64,000 bases of DNA from Microbotryum silenes-acaulis (taxonomy: Eukaryota; Basidiomycota; Microbotryomycetes; Microbotryales; Microbotryaceae), in contig QPFY01000012.1 of NCBI GenBank assembly GCA_003665825.1, positions 434,001 through 498,000 on the forward strand, read 5' to 3'. Below the pieces are notes generated by a model. The model did no database searches. It saw nothing but the letters and a program-made list of their open reading frames with translations, and had not been told where the DNA came from. Shown here piece after piece: positions 23,505-34,107 of this stretch. Numbering within the stretch: the stretch's first letter is position 1; each line of letters starts with the position of its first letter. Made by a program: the position numbers and the translations under genes.

Positions 23505-25586
23505 ATGCCTGAAACCTCGGAGCGTACGCCTCTCTTGCAGCGTGGGCTGCCGACGGCTCGTCATGGGTGGGAGTCATCACCGAAACCGGTCCGGGCATTC
23601 GGGACGATCCGGCCATTACACCCGAGCGGCCTAAGCAGCTCCAACAACTATGATCATCCCCCAATACCCGACGTAGTACGACTTGGGATCAACTTATCTC
23701 GATGGCACAAGTTGGCGATCCTGACCGGAACCTTCGTCGCCGTCTTCCTCAGCTCCGTTGACACGACCATCACCACAGCGCTGATCCAACCCATCGCGAT
23801 CGACTTGCGCGATGGCCCACACCATCGAGCTGGTTGGCTCGGGCCTTCTTATTTACTATCAAGTTTAATCGTCACGCCATTTTATGGGCGACTATGCGAC
23901 ATCGTCGGAAGAAGAAAGGCGGCCTGCTCCGCCGTGCTGTTGTTTCTGCTCGGGACTCTGGGTTGCTCAATGGCACCGAGCATGCCTCATATGCTCGGGG
24001 CCAGGATACTCGCTGGTTGCGGGTATGGTGGCATGATGACCACCAGCGCGTTTCTCACGGCCGACCTATTCGTACTGAAGGAGCGATTACTCTACGGGGG
24101 TATCTCTGGCGTGTTTTGGACTGTGAGTTTCAAGCTTGTCATTCCGAAACTCTCGAGGCGCCGACTGATACTGGCGTGATATTTTTCACCCGAGGCAGTG
24201 CGGAGCGGCACTAGGCGGTCCTCTTGGGGGGCTTATGTATGGGTTCTTCGGATGGCGAGCTGCGTTCATGGTCCAGGGCAAGTGATCGAACCCGAGAGAT
24301 GACTGACAGCTGTGGAGTTTATCGACTTACCTTGATTTCTCGTCACCCGCAGTTCCGGTACTAGTCGCCGTTCTCGTCGGAAGTCTGTGCTTGATCCGCT
24401 ATACTAGCGACGTATCACCAGCCCAATCCAGCTGGAACATGCTCACTCGGATCGATTTCGGCGGCTGTGCGACCCACCTCCTGGCCTTCGGCACGTTCCT
24501 CGTCTCGCTGGGCTTGCGCAACAACGACCTACTCCCCTGGTCAGATTCCAAGGTCATCTTCACCTCAGCACTCGTGCCGGTGTTTCTTGCCGCGTTTTTC
24601 TACATCGAGAGCAACATAGCCCGGGAACCGATTCTCCCCCTGGGCTTGCTCAAGCCTAGGACGCCGTTTTTTGCCTTAGGGGTCACCTTCCTCGTCGCCA
24701 TCACCAACTCGGCGCTCCTGCACCATCTTCCGATCTACTTCATGACCGTCGAGTCGAGATCCGAAGTCAACGCGGCAGCACACCTGCTACCTGTGAGCAT
24801 CTCTGCTGCAATCGGCGGTCTGACGAGTGGGATATGGATGTTCCGGACAGGACGTTACTGGGGCGCGGGTTTGACCGTTTCGATCGTCGGAGGTGAGTCG
24901 CTACTGCCATCAGACTCGGCTGCTTGGGAATTGTCACATCACTCATGAGAGCAGATAACTAAGTACGATACTTTTTGTGTCTCTTATCTCGCTGTCTTCC
25001 GATCAGCATTGGCGACCTATTCGACTCTACTCCTCCAACCCTCGCAGCCCGAGCTGCTCAAATGGGTCCTCGTAATACCCTTGGGTATCGCCCCTTCCGT
25101 CGCTAAAGCAACCTCCTACGCCGCCATGATGGCCTACATACCACCCACCCAAATCCCAGTCATTTCAGGGGCTCTATGGGCGTTCCGATCGGCAGGACAA
25201 ATCATTGGACTCGGAATATCTACGACCGTTTTCCAAAGTTTGCTTGTGTCGACGCTTAGGGAGGATTTACCGAAGACGATTGCGGATGAGACGATTCATA
25301 GATTAAGAGAGGATTATATGTTCCTTAATACGCTGGATCCAGAATTGAAGGCGATCGCGAAGAAGGCATTCACTAATGCCACGAAAGGGGCTTTCGGAGT
25401 CGCTGTAGTAGGGGTGACCTTGACAGTGATTAGTTTTGCCCTCGTGAGTCCGTCTACGAGAATCGGATTGAGACGAGTTGAATCTTAACCTCCTCTTCTT
25501 AAACGGGGTTCAAACAGATCCCTGTACATTCCCTCACCTTGGAGCAGAAGGATGTGCCGCCGGCTGCGGTGGCGGTGGCTGCATAG
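23505..25586 (+). CDS. MFS transporter 1, DHA2/VBA-like (14-TM drug or amino-acid:H+ antiporter)
   Basis: Five exons (23505-24122, 24199-24277, 24353-24892, 25007-25443, 25518-25586) give 580 aa. The N-terminal tail contains ERTPLLQ, fitting an acidic dileucine ([DE]xxxL[LI]) vacuolar sorting signal. Conserved parts are VDTTITTALIQPIA (helix 1), the loop YGRLCDIVGRR between helices 2 and 3, and the many hydrophobic helices expected for the 14-TM DHA2 group that includes vacuolar basic amino acid transporters (Vba, Fnx1) and multidrug exporters. Intron 2 begins with GCAAGT, so it is a GC-AG intron; the paralogue just downstream has a normal GT-AG intron at the same place. The short last exon (IPVHSLTLEQKD...) is supported by the same paralogue. 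The substrate cannot be deduced. Confidence 0.9.
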
Positions 25587-26093
25587 ACTTTTATTAGACG
25601 GTGGCGACCGGAGGAGGTTTGGCACGTGAGGGTTAATCTTTCCGACTCGGTGACAGTTTTGATTAGCAGTGATGCAAGGAATTGATCGCGCTTATACTTC
25701 TGAACGAATAGATCGGTGTGGACGGGAGAGTCGAAGTGAATACCAAGCGGCGTGATTCACGGGACAGGGGCTCCGGGCACTAAGCAAAATCTGGTTGGCT
25801 TACAATTTTTTCATCGCCCTGTCAGTGTCCATATTCAATTTTTACTCAGACTACCAAGCAGTCTGAGAAAAAACACCGCTGAATTGTCTCGATCGCGCAG
25901 CGCAGCTTGAGCTCCAAAAAGCTTATGTAAGACAGCACGCCATCCTCTCGCTGACCCCACATTATTGCGACGCTGAATCCTAATCCCGATCCTGACCATG
26001 CCATCGGGCTGCGACGGAAACTGGTACCGGTTCATTCTCGCTCGCAGCGACTGAATCAACGTCAACTCGACCTGACTTCAACCCGGCGGTAAC
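25587..26093. other. Intergenic between the two tandem transporters
   Basis: This gap is the 3' flank of transporter 1 and promoter of transporter 2. No further gene, repeat or RNA is supported. Confidence 0.6.
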
Positions 26094-28124
26094 ATGTCTG
26101 GTTCGGGTCTTCAAAGCGGTGGTGCTACAGAACGAACCTCGCTGCTCCAGCCTGCACGGAGCCTATCGCGGAACAGCTCCGGCGGCACGCCCAACCATGG
26201 AGCAGCTGCTCAAACCTCCAGTAATGGCAGCCCACACTATTTAACCGATCAAAGGCCAAGGGGAGTCGACCTCGCGACCTCGCACAAGATCTCGATCCTC
26301 GTAGGAACATTCGTCGCCGTCTTCGTTGGCTCGATCGACACGACCGTCACCGCCTCATTGATCCAACCAATCTCGGCCGACTTGCACGCTTCGCATCAAG
26401 CATCCTGGTTGGGAACGTCGTATCTCCTCGCATCTTTAACCTTTACACCCTCCTACGGTCGACTTTGCGACATCCTCGGGCGTCGTTACGCGAACGCTTC
26501 AGCAATCACCTTGTTCTTGCTCGGGACGTTGGGATGCGCTTCAGCTCCGAGTATGCCCTGGTTGATCGCAGCAAGGTTCTTAGCAGGGTGCGGAGGAGGT
26601 GGGATGACAACGACTAGTTCGGTCATTACGGCTGATCTATTCTCACTCAAGGACCGCGTGCTCATCGGTGGTGTCTCGAGCGTCGTGTGGGCCGTGAGTC
26701 ATCTCCAGCCTTCAGCCGAAGGAAATCTCTGACCGAGCTGACGGTCTGCCCATTGTTCATCCCCATTTTAGTCCGGTGCCGCGTTTGGTGGACCCTTTGG
26801 TGGATTCATTAGCGATCTGTACGGATGGCGAGCTGCGTTCATCATTCAGGGTAGGTCTCAGAACTATGCTCCGAGCTGGTACCTTGGGCTGCGTCTGATG
26901 CTAACCCTTCATCGCGATCTCGATTCTGCAGTGCCCATCCTGCTCTGCACTCTGCTTGGAGGCTTGGTATTCATCAAGTACTCTGTCGAGGTCGCGGCGT
27001 CTCGATCCACACGCGAGACGCTCTCTCGAATTGACTTTGGCGGGTGTGCTTCACTCTTCTTTGCGTTTGCCGGCTTTCTGACGTCTCTCAGTCTGCGCAA
27101 CAACGAGCTTCTACCTTGGTCGGATCCCAGAGTGATCTTCTCGACCGCTCTTACGCCCGTTTTTCTGGCTCTCTTTTTCTACGTTGAGAGCAATCTCGCT
27201 CGAGAACCGATCCTCCCTCTTGGGTTCTTGCGCCAGCGGACCCCCTTCTTCGTGTTGGCCGTGACAATCCTGATGGCGATCAGCAATTTCGCCCTCATGT
27301 ACCATCTTCCGATCTACTTCCTCGCTGTCGAATCGACTTCGGCGGCCACGGCAGGGGCTCACCTGTTGCCGACCAGTGCTGCCGCCGCTTTGGGTGGTAT
27401 CGCGAGTGGGATCTTTGTGCATCGGACTGGCCGGTATTGGCTCTCGGGTCTGATTGTTTCGGTCATAGGAGGTGAGAGTCGAGTGTGAGGCTCCCCAAAA
27501 CAATCTGATCAGCGACTGACATTGTGACCCCTCGTATCTGTATGAACAGCTTTGTCAATCTACTCGACCCTATCCCTCCGCCCTTCCTCACCGGAGCTCT
27601 TCAAATGGCTCCTCGTCGTCCCCTTCGGTTTCGCGCTCTCGTTCTCCCTCTCCGCGACCTACGCAGCCATGATGGCCTTTATCCCCCCATCCCAAATCTC
27701 CATCGTCACAGGCGCGATCTGGTTATTCCGATCCTCCGGTCAAATCATCGGTGTTGGTTTATCCTCCGCTGTCTTTCAAGGATTGCTCGTCACGGCTTTG
27801 AGGACGGAGATCACGGGACCCGAGGCGGAGGGATTGATCAAGGCCATTCGAGAGGATTCAACGGTGTTGAAGACGCTGCAACCGGAGTTGGAGAAGGCGG
27901 CGAGGAACGCGTTCGCGATGGCTGTAAAAGGAGCTTTTGGAGTGTCGGTCGTCAGTGCAACGCTTTCGGTTGTCAGCTTTGCTTTTGTGAGTACGGAACG
28001 CGGGCGTCGTCGAGGTGCGCGCCGGTGCTGATGCGTCGGAGTACTTCTTTCTTTGAAACAGATTCCCGTCTTGTCGTTGGAGGAGAAGGAGACAGCCGCC
28101 GTAGCTGAACCAACTGACGCTTAG
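26094..28124 (+). CDS. MFS transporter 2, tandem paralogue of transporter 1 (DHA2/VBA-like)
   Basis: Five exons (26094-26693, 26772-26850, 26932-27471, 27550-27986, 28062-28124) give 572 aa. Exons 2, 3 and 4 have exactly the same lengths (79, 540, 437 nt) and phases as in transporter 1, so the two genes arose by tandem duplication. The N-terminus is again Ser/Gly-rich with ERTSLLQ, a possible vacuolar sorting motif. VDLATSHKISILVGTFVAVF and DTTVTASLIQPIS mark helix 1, and YGRLCDILGRR marks the conserved loop. All four introns are GT-AG. As with its neighbour, basic amino acids or drugs are possible substrates by family, but nothing here decides. Divergence is concentrated in the N-terminal tail and the last exon. 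Confidence 0.92.
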
Positions 28125-28305
28125 CTCTTTCGACGATTCTGACTCGAGTCGCAGAATCTGCTAAGAACCCCTGTCGTTCTAGGTCGGATGCTTTTTTTAA
28201 CCCGAGATAGATCCTTCGTATAAAGATTTAGAGAATGTAAAAATACCCATCCAGTGAGACTGGTGTTGAACCACCACGACGTTGAAGGCCAAGACGAGCT
28301 TGATT

Positions 28306-29115
28306 ATGAACTGGTCTAATCATCTTAGACCGCAATACTACCGGCGCGCTTCACCGATGGGCTTCGCAAACCGAGCCCTTCCGATCGATCCCTCCATCCC
28401 GCTCGCTCGCGTGCCCGACCCCTCTGCGACCGGCACACATACACCTCTTATCATGTCGCATCGACCATTATGCCACAAGGCGACCAAGATCGTCGCTGAT
28501 GCTCTCCGCACCCAAGGTCAGTGCTCCTCTTCGCTCGATTCATTCGACACCCGATCCTAATCCCAAGTCCCCCATCCCTGACCTTTTCCCGCCTACTCCG
28601 ATTCAGGTCCTCTAACGACCCAATCGCTCTACGACGTCGTACACACGACCCACCCTTCCTCCCTCCCCGCCCGTCCGCTCCCGAACCGTTACCTAATGGG
28701 CAAGACCCGTCCCTCGGCCTCGATCATGGACATGCGAAAGCAACAACGTGAGGAGGTCGATCTGCCGCGCGAACAAGCGGATACGGATGGGACGTGGTCG
28801 ATGGCGTATTTGAAGAAAAAGGTTTTGGCGGGGATGCTGGAGAAGGGGCAGGTGGTCAAGATGACCAAGATCAAGTGGGATAAATTGAGGGGCGTGGAAC
28901 CAACGACGACGGAGGAGAGGGCGAAGGCAACGGGTGTGAAAGAGGCGACGAAGAAGTTGCAGAACTATGAGAAGAAGGCGGCGGATACCCATTTCTGGGT
29001 CCTCAGGGACACAATCGCGGAGGAAGGCATCGTCTTGCCTGAGCATCGGAAGGAACCCTCCAGGCCATCAAATAATACGACATCGCGTGGAAAGGTCAAC
29101 ACGCGCAGGTTCTGA
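28306..29115 (+). CDS. Unrecognised protein, probably mitochondrial, winged-helix-like N-terminal part
   Basis: Two exons (28306-28516 and 28607-29115) join through a GTCAGT...TTCAG intron to 239 aa. The start MNWSNHLRPQYYRRASPMG is rich in basic and hydroxylated residues and has no acidic residue, as expected of a mitochondrial presequence. After it comes HKATKIVADALRTQGPLTTQ, reminiscent of a winged-helix ('resistance-to-silencing') unit, then WSMAYLKKKVLAGMLEKGQVVK and a Lys/Glu-rich helical tail that ends in RGKVNTRRF. I do not recognise the family with certainty; a mitochondrial ribosomal or RNA-binding role would suit the composition. The 3' end is convergent with the mitochondrial release-factor-like gene. 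Confidence 0.78.
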
Positions 29116-29206
29116 AGGGACATTTATGATGTACGACACGTATGCAATGCAACACTGATAGTAAACACACGCGTCGAAGAGTACAACACAAGTTGGGGCC
29201 AAGTCC

Positions 29207-30122
29207 TCATTTTTCTCCCCGAGCGTCTTTGGCATTCGTCAAAAGAGCTTCTTCACCGCCTTCCTCCTGCGCTTCGACACCTTCAACCAGACTATCCTCC
29301 CCTTCTCTACGTTTCCTTAAACCTTTTCTCTTTTTAGCCGCCTTCTTACTTCTCTCCCGCTCCCTCTTCAACTCTTGTCGCGAACTCGCGCCGTTCCAGA
29401 GGACGTCCAGCTTTTTCAAAAGCGAGTTCAAGTCAGTACCTCGGACGAGCTTATCCAAGATGCTTGTAAATGGCAACGATGAACATACTTTCTCCTGCAT
29501 CCTCTTCCTCGCGATCAACCGATTCGATTCCCTCGATCTCGTTTCCTTCACGACCGATTGAAACGACCCAAAGAATCAGCTCCAAAAGTCCCTCTTTGGA
29601 ATCAGACTCCTCCCGAGGAAAAAAATAAAACTAACTTGACATTTGACCCTCGTACCGCTGGGGACGTGTAAGAGACTAACGAGGATGGAACTTTTGTTGA
29701 TGACTTGACCTCCTGGACCACGACCTGAGTGGGAAAGTGAAAGAGAGAAAAAAAGTTCGAGTCAGGACCGACTCAAGTCGAGCGGAGGGTTGTCGCCCCC
29801 ACTTTGAGCAATGAAACTCGTTCCTCGAGTGGTGCTCAATGGGTTCTCGGCTTCGCACCGTTACAACATAGGTTCAAGACCCTTCACACGTACCTCGAAG
29901 GAACTCCTCTTCCAAATCTCCTTCCACTAGAGGAGGGAAAGGCGGCAATTGGAGGTTTTTGGGTGGGGTACGGCTCTTTCCCTTGGGACGATCGGGAGTG
30001 ATGGTCGAAGGCGTTGAAGGGAGGGATGGGGAGGACGCCTCATTCGAGGAATGGCGATAGCTCTGGAGGCTAGGATGAAGGAATGTGGGCTTGAGTGGTG
30101 CGACGAGCCATCGTCGTAGCAT
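29207..30122 (-). CDS. RSO55: Mitochondrial RF1-domain peptide-release protein (RSO55/MTRFR-like)
   Basis: Four exons (29894-30122, 29636-29724, 29489-29545, 29207-29410) give 192 aa. The N-terminus MLRRWLVAPLKPTF... looks like a mitochondrial presequence. The core RGRGPGGQVINKSS contains the GGQ tripeptide that catalyses peptidyl-tRNA hydrolysis on the ribosome, followed by VKCQETRSRESNRLIARKR, which aligns with VKCxQTRSxxxNRxxAR of the small RF-1-domain family (yeast Rso55, human MTRFR). The C-terminus is a Lys/Arg/Glu-rich extension, as in these proteins, which lack the codon-recognition domains of true release factors. They rescue stalled mitochondrial ribosomes. The intron between exons 3 and 4 is 78 nt, a multiple of three without a stop, so retention would insert 26 residues. 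Confidence 0.88.
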
Positions 30123-30491
30123 TTGAGGTCCGGTCGACGATGAATTGAAGGCGCGAGGGAGAGCAGCACCACGTCTTGATGCGCTCTCAAATCGCTCTCG
30201 ATTTTCAACACACGAACAAGCGATCGATCGAAATACTGAGTAGCATCATCGTGCGAGCTCTTTTAAGTTTGGGTTTGCGAAAAGATAGACAAAAAAAATA
30301 GAGAAAGATAGAGGACCAAAGAGTAAAAGCAAAGAAAGAAGTACATTCGAAGAAGGTCGAGTTGGAGAGTTGTGCCAAGGGAACCCGATCCCGGACTTCC
30401 ATTTTGGTGTGCTGGCTTAGTTAAAGAGGACGAGGAAACGCGCATAGAGCACAAAGAGACGGCCGACCGGTGATACCGACCCCGACCTTTA
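30123..30491. other. Intergenic: release-factor gene 5' flank and ADE4 3' flank
   Basis: Nothing coding is supported. An A/G-rich stretch (about 30285-30345) may belong to the ADE4 3' untranslated region. Confidence 0.55.
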
Positions 30492-32812
30492 TCACCGCTC
30501 GCCAAGGTTGGATAACCCGACGCTCAAATCGGGGTGTTCTGTATCATGCTGCCCCGCATTGGTCAGCCCAACCACCTGCGAATCATCATCCCCCGTACCC
30601 GAGTGAACTTCATTCATCGCTCCCGAAGCCGTTACGACGCTCGCCCCATTCGACCCGAGGTCCTCGACGGCCGAAGCACCTTCGACTCCACTGGCTTCAC
30701 TCGCGATGACGGGCGCGCCCCCCGTTTCCTTCTGGTTCGCGGCGTTGACGTTCGTCATCGGTGGTCGACCTGCTGCGGCGTTGGCCTTGATCTTGGCGTT
30801 GTCCGATCGCAGCGATTCCAACCCGGCCAAGTACGACTCGTCGACACCACCCGTCACGTACTGACCCGTGAAGACGGAGCAGTCGAAATCCTTGATGTTG
30901 GGGTTGAACTGGCCGCATGATTTGACGAGGTCATCGAGCGTCTGGAAGATGGTCAAATCGGCACCGATCGTTTGCGAGATCTCCTCCTCCGTTCGACCAT
31001 GGGCGACCAACTCGAAGCGCGAGGGCATGTCGATACCGTACACATTGGGGTATCGGATCGGCGGCGCGCAACTGGCCATGATAACCTTCTTCGCTCCCGC
31101 GTCCCGAGCCATCTGGATGATCTCTTTCGAAGTCGTGCCTCGCACGATTGAGTCGTCGACGATCAGGACGACCTTTTCATTGAATTCCAACGCCATTGCG
31201 TTGAGCTTGCGTCGCACGTTCTTACGTCGAATCTCTTGGCCGGGCATGATGAACGTTCGGCCGACGTAACGGTTCTTGACAAAGCCTTCGCGGTAGGGCA
31301 CGTCGAGCTTTTGGGCGACTTGCAGGGCAGCAACGCGAGACGTGTCGGGGACGGGGATGACGACGTCGACCTTGATGCCGGCCTCGGCCAGGCGCGCGCG
31401 GGCGTTTTCGGCCAAAGCGTCGCCCATCGCCATGCGCGATCGGTAGACCGAGATGCCATCGAGGACCGAGTCGGGGCGAGCAAAGTAGACGTACTCGAAC
31501 ATGTCGGGCGCGAAAGTGCGAGGAGGCATGCATTGTTGGATGACGACGCCCGTCTTGTTGATGATGATGGTTTCTCCGGGGTTGACGTCGACCCATTCGC
31601 TGAAGCCGAGCGCGTCGCAGACGACGCTCTCACTCGCGATGAGGTAGTCGTATCCACCGGGGATGGTCTCGCTCTTTCTCTTGGCCCAGCCAAGGGGTCG
31701 GATGCCATTGGGGTCACGGAACCCGACGATGCCGAAGCCGGCGATCATGCCGACGCAGGCGTACGCGCCCGAGGTGGTGTGCATCACGTCGCGCAGGGCA
31801 CGGAAGATGTCGTCCGAGTCGATGCGGAACTTGCCCGTCTTTTGCAGGGCATCGGCGAGCAAGTTGAGTAAGAGCTCAGAGTCGGACGAGGTGTTGATGT
31901 GTCGGTGGGCGTAGTGGTCGAGGTAGTATCGCAAGTGCTGCGTGTTGGTGAGGTTGCCGTTCTGTAGAGTACGAGGTCGAGAAGTACTGTCAGCGCGTTG
32001 GTTGGCGAATGGCGGAGGATCAGTAACTCGACTCACGTGTCCCAAAACGATACCGTAGGGCGAGTTGACGTAGAAAGGTTGAGCTTCGGAGTGCGCCGAC
32101 GAGCCCGCGGTGGGGTAGCGAGCTATTTGATTGAGGAGGCAGTCTCAGTTCTCGCGCACGCGACGGAGAAGCGAGCCGGGAGCGAAAGCCGAAGCGTTCG
32201 ACTGACCGTGACCGACACCCATGGAACCGATCAACTGGGACAAGGACTTGGCATCGAGCACGTCCCTGACCATTCCGTTGGACTTGCACTGGAAGAAGCG
32301 ACCTTTGGGTCCGCACGTGACGATACCGCATGCATCTTGGCTGCAAGGGCATCAGGGCGAGTTGGTCAGCAGCACAGGAAGCACGCAAGCGTGTTAGCGC
32401 ATGTGCTTGTCGAGGCTCTTGGAACATAAAATCGGATCTAGACGCTCGACATACCCACGATGTTGCAAGAGCTGCAATCCTTCTGCGAGTTCGCCAGCCG
32501 AGTTGCTCGCCTGGTCCGCGAGCAGGACGCCCAGCACTCCGCCTGCGAAGGGGGAAGGAGCCGCCGAACAGCGCAGAGCAATCAACGTTCAACGTCGGGC
32601 GAGGGGTGGAAGGCAAGGCAGGGTTAGTCGGGTTGCAAGATGAAGATCATTGGGGGACTAGCTTGACGTGGCAATCGGTTGGCTGTACGACCGAAGCCAC
32701 GACCGAAGCCACCAAGGGGCCATCTTGGTGACGCGGTGTGGTGGTGTGGTCGGTGCGCGCCACGAAAGATCGTCGCGGCACAGAACGACCGAATCGACAA
32801 AGACTTACACAT
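30492..32812 (-). CDS. ADE4: Amidophosphoribosyltransferase (glutamine PRPP amidotransferase)
   Basis: This is the first committed step of purine synthesis: PRPP + glutamine to 5-phosphoribosylamine, in the cytosol. The mature N-terminus must begin with Cys2. It is made by a 4-nt first coding exon (32809-32812, ATG plus T) and a second exon starting at 32542 (GC GGA GTG...), giving MCGVLGVLLAD; the Cys codon is split by a 266-nt GTAAGT...GCAG intron. It continues with LLQHRGQDACGIV, SMGVGHARYPTAG and LGHNGNLTN (glutaminase domain), then FGIVGFRDPNGIRPL, IPVPDTSRVAA and the PRPP-binding signature VVLIVDDSIVRGTTS in the phosphoribosyltransferase domain. The total is about 590 aa, slightly longer than usual because of an Ala/Ser/Glu-rich tail after residue 500. 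It is head to head with the mS33 gene. Confidence 0.96.
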
Positions 32813-33134
32813 GATTCAAAACGGAAATGTTTGGCAAGAGGAAAAGCTCGAGTGGGTGCACCCGAGGTGGGGGAGGGAGCGGGTTGAGGGCTGTGGCCTG
32901 GAAGCGGAAGAGCTGCAACCCACTACAAAGCTCAGCTCGTGCGGAGGCGGGCCGACCAATACAAATGGGGAAATCTCATGGGGGAATACGCACGTTCTAA
33001 TCGCAATTTGGCTTGCGGAAACGAGAAGCGCGTGCGCATCCCCTCCACCTGCCCCTCGCCTCACACACACACATCACAAGCACACTGCAGCCCCCCACCT
33101 ATACCTGCTCAAGCACAGCAACACGCCCTCCAAC
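32813..33134. promoter_or_regulatory. Divergent promoter region, ADE4 / mS33
   Basis: 322 bp separate the start codon of ADE4 (-) from that of mS33 (+). The interval includes CA-rich and pyrimidine-rich stretches just before the mS33 ATG (33060-33130). I recognise no specific binding site with confidence. Confidence 0.5.
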
Positions 33135-33641
33135 ATGTTCGGCACAATACCTCGTCTCATCGCCTCGGCGACCTCGTCCGTTGTCCCTTCGCGAGCCCGT
33201 CTCCTCGCCCTCGACGAACTCCGATGTCGCATCTTCTCCACGACCTTCAACCCAGAGAATGTTCGTACAGGATCCAAGATCCTCAAGGCTCGATTGAGGG
33301 GTCCTTCGATGATGGAGTATTACGGCCAGAGGTATTCGGGGTGGAAAAAGTTGAATGCGCAGGTGCCTGGTTTGCAGTTGAGGAACATCGCAGAGGAACA
33401 GAGGTGCGACTTTATCGTTCTAGTCATCATCATTACTTTCGACTGACTATGTGCTTGTTATGTTCGTGCGCAGGCTCATCGACCTTGAGGTCAGGAGGAG
33501 ACGAGGAAAGGTCACGCCCAAGAAGGGTGCGTTCACCGTCTTGGCCTGCATGTGCGGCTGGGCCACTGAAGACGTCAACTAACACCACATATTGCCAATC
33601 GCACAGGCTTCGGTCGCCGAGCAAGCATGAAGAAGCGATAA
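33135..33641 (+). CDS. RSM27: Mitochondrial small-subunit ribosomal protein mS33
   Basis: Three exons (33135-33403, 33474-33526, 33607-33641) give 118 aa. The presequence MFGTIPRLIASATSSVVPSR is typical of mitochondrial import. The mature part FNPENVRTGSKILKARLRGPSMMEYY...LIDLEVRRRRGKVTPKKG matches the mS33 (Rsm27/MRPS33) family: VRTGxKxLxxxLxGPxxxxYY near the start and a basic RRRGKxxPKK end. It is a structural component of the mitoribosome head. The last exon adds only FGRRASMKKR. It is small enough that a single-exon ORF search would miss the true C-terminus. Confidence 0.9.
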
Positions 33642-34107
33642 GAAAGCGGGAGATTTTCGGGGGAGGCGGTGTACGAGGCAGTACAGATAGACGGTCGGGT
33701 GCTTGCAGCGTGACGATAGAGCATCACCACATGCAATGCTTCAACTGTATTCGGTACATCATTAAAAATGGCTACAACAAGACAGCGGTCTGGATTCGGC
33801 CAGAAAGACCTTTGGAACGAGTCGACTCGGTGGCATCAAGAAGGAAAACTGCTCAGGGACTCGCACAAAGAAACCCTGCACGTCTGCGATTCAACAAAGT
33901 GGACCCCAAGCTTGTGCATTCATAAATTCATAATGACCGCTACATCCCCTCTTCTTTCCTTCCCTTTCTTTTTTGACCATTACTATTTCCAACAAACCGA
34001 GAACAGCAACGGCCACATCTTTCGCCTTTTGAAATGGCTACATACATATCTCCTTCTCCCTGTCAACTCCATACTCACTCCATCGACGCGTGGTTGGGCG
34101 CGTAGGT
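33642..34107. other. Intergenic, convergent 3' ends of mS33 and phospholipase B
   Basis: AT-richer than its surroundings, with T-rich and A-rich patches suitable for polyadenylation. No gene is supported. Confidence 0.6.
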
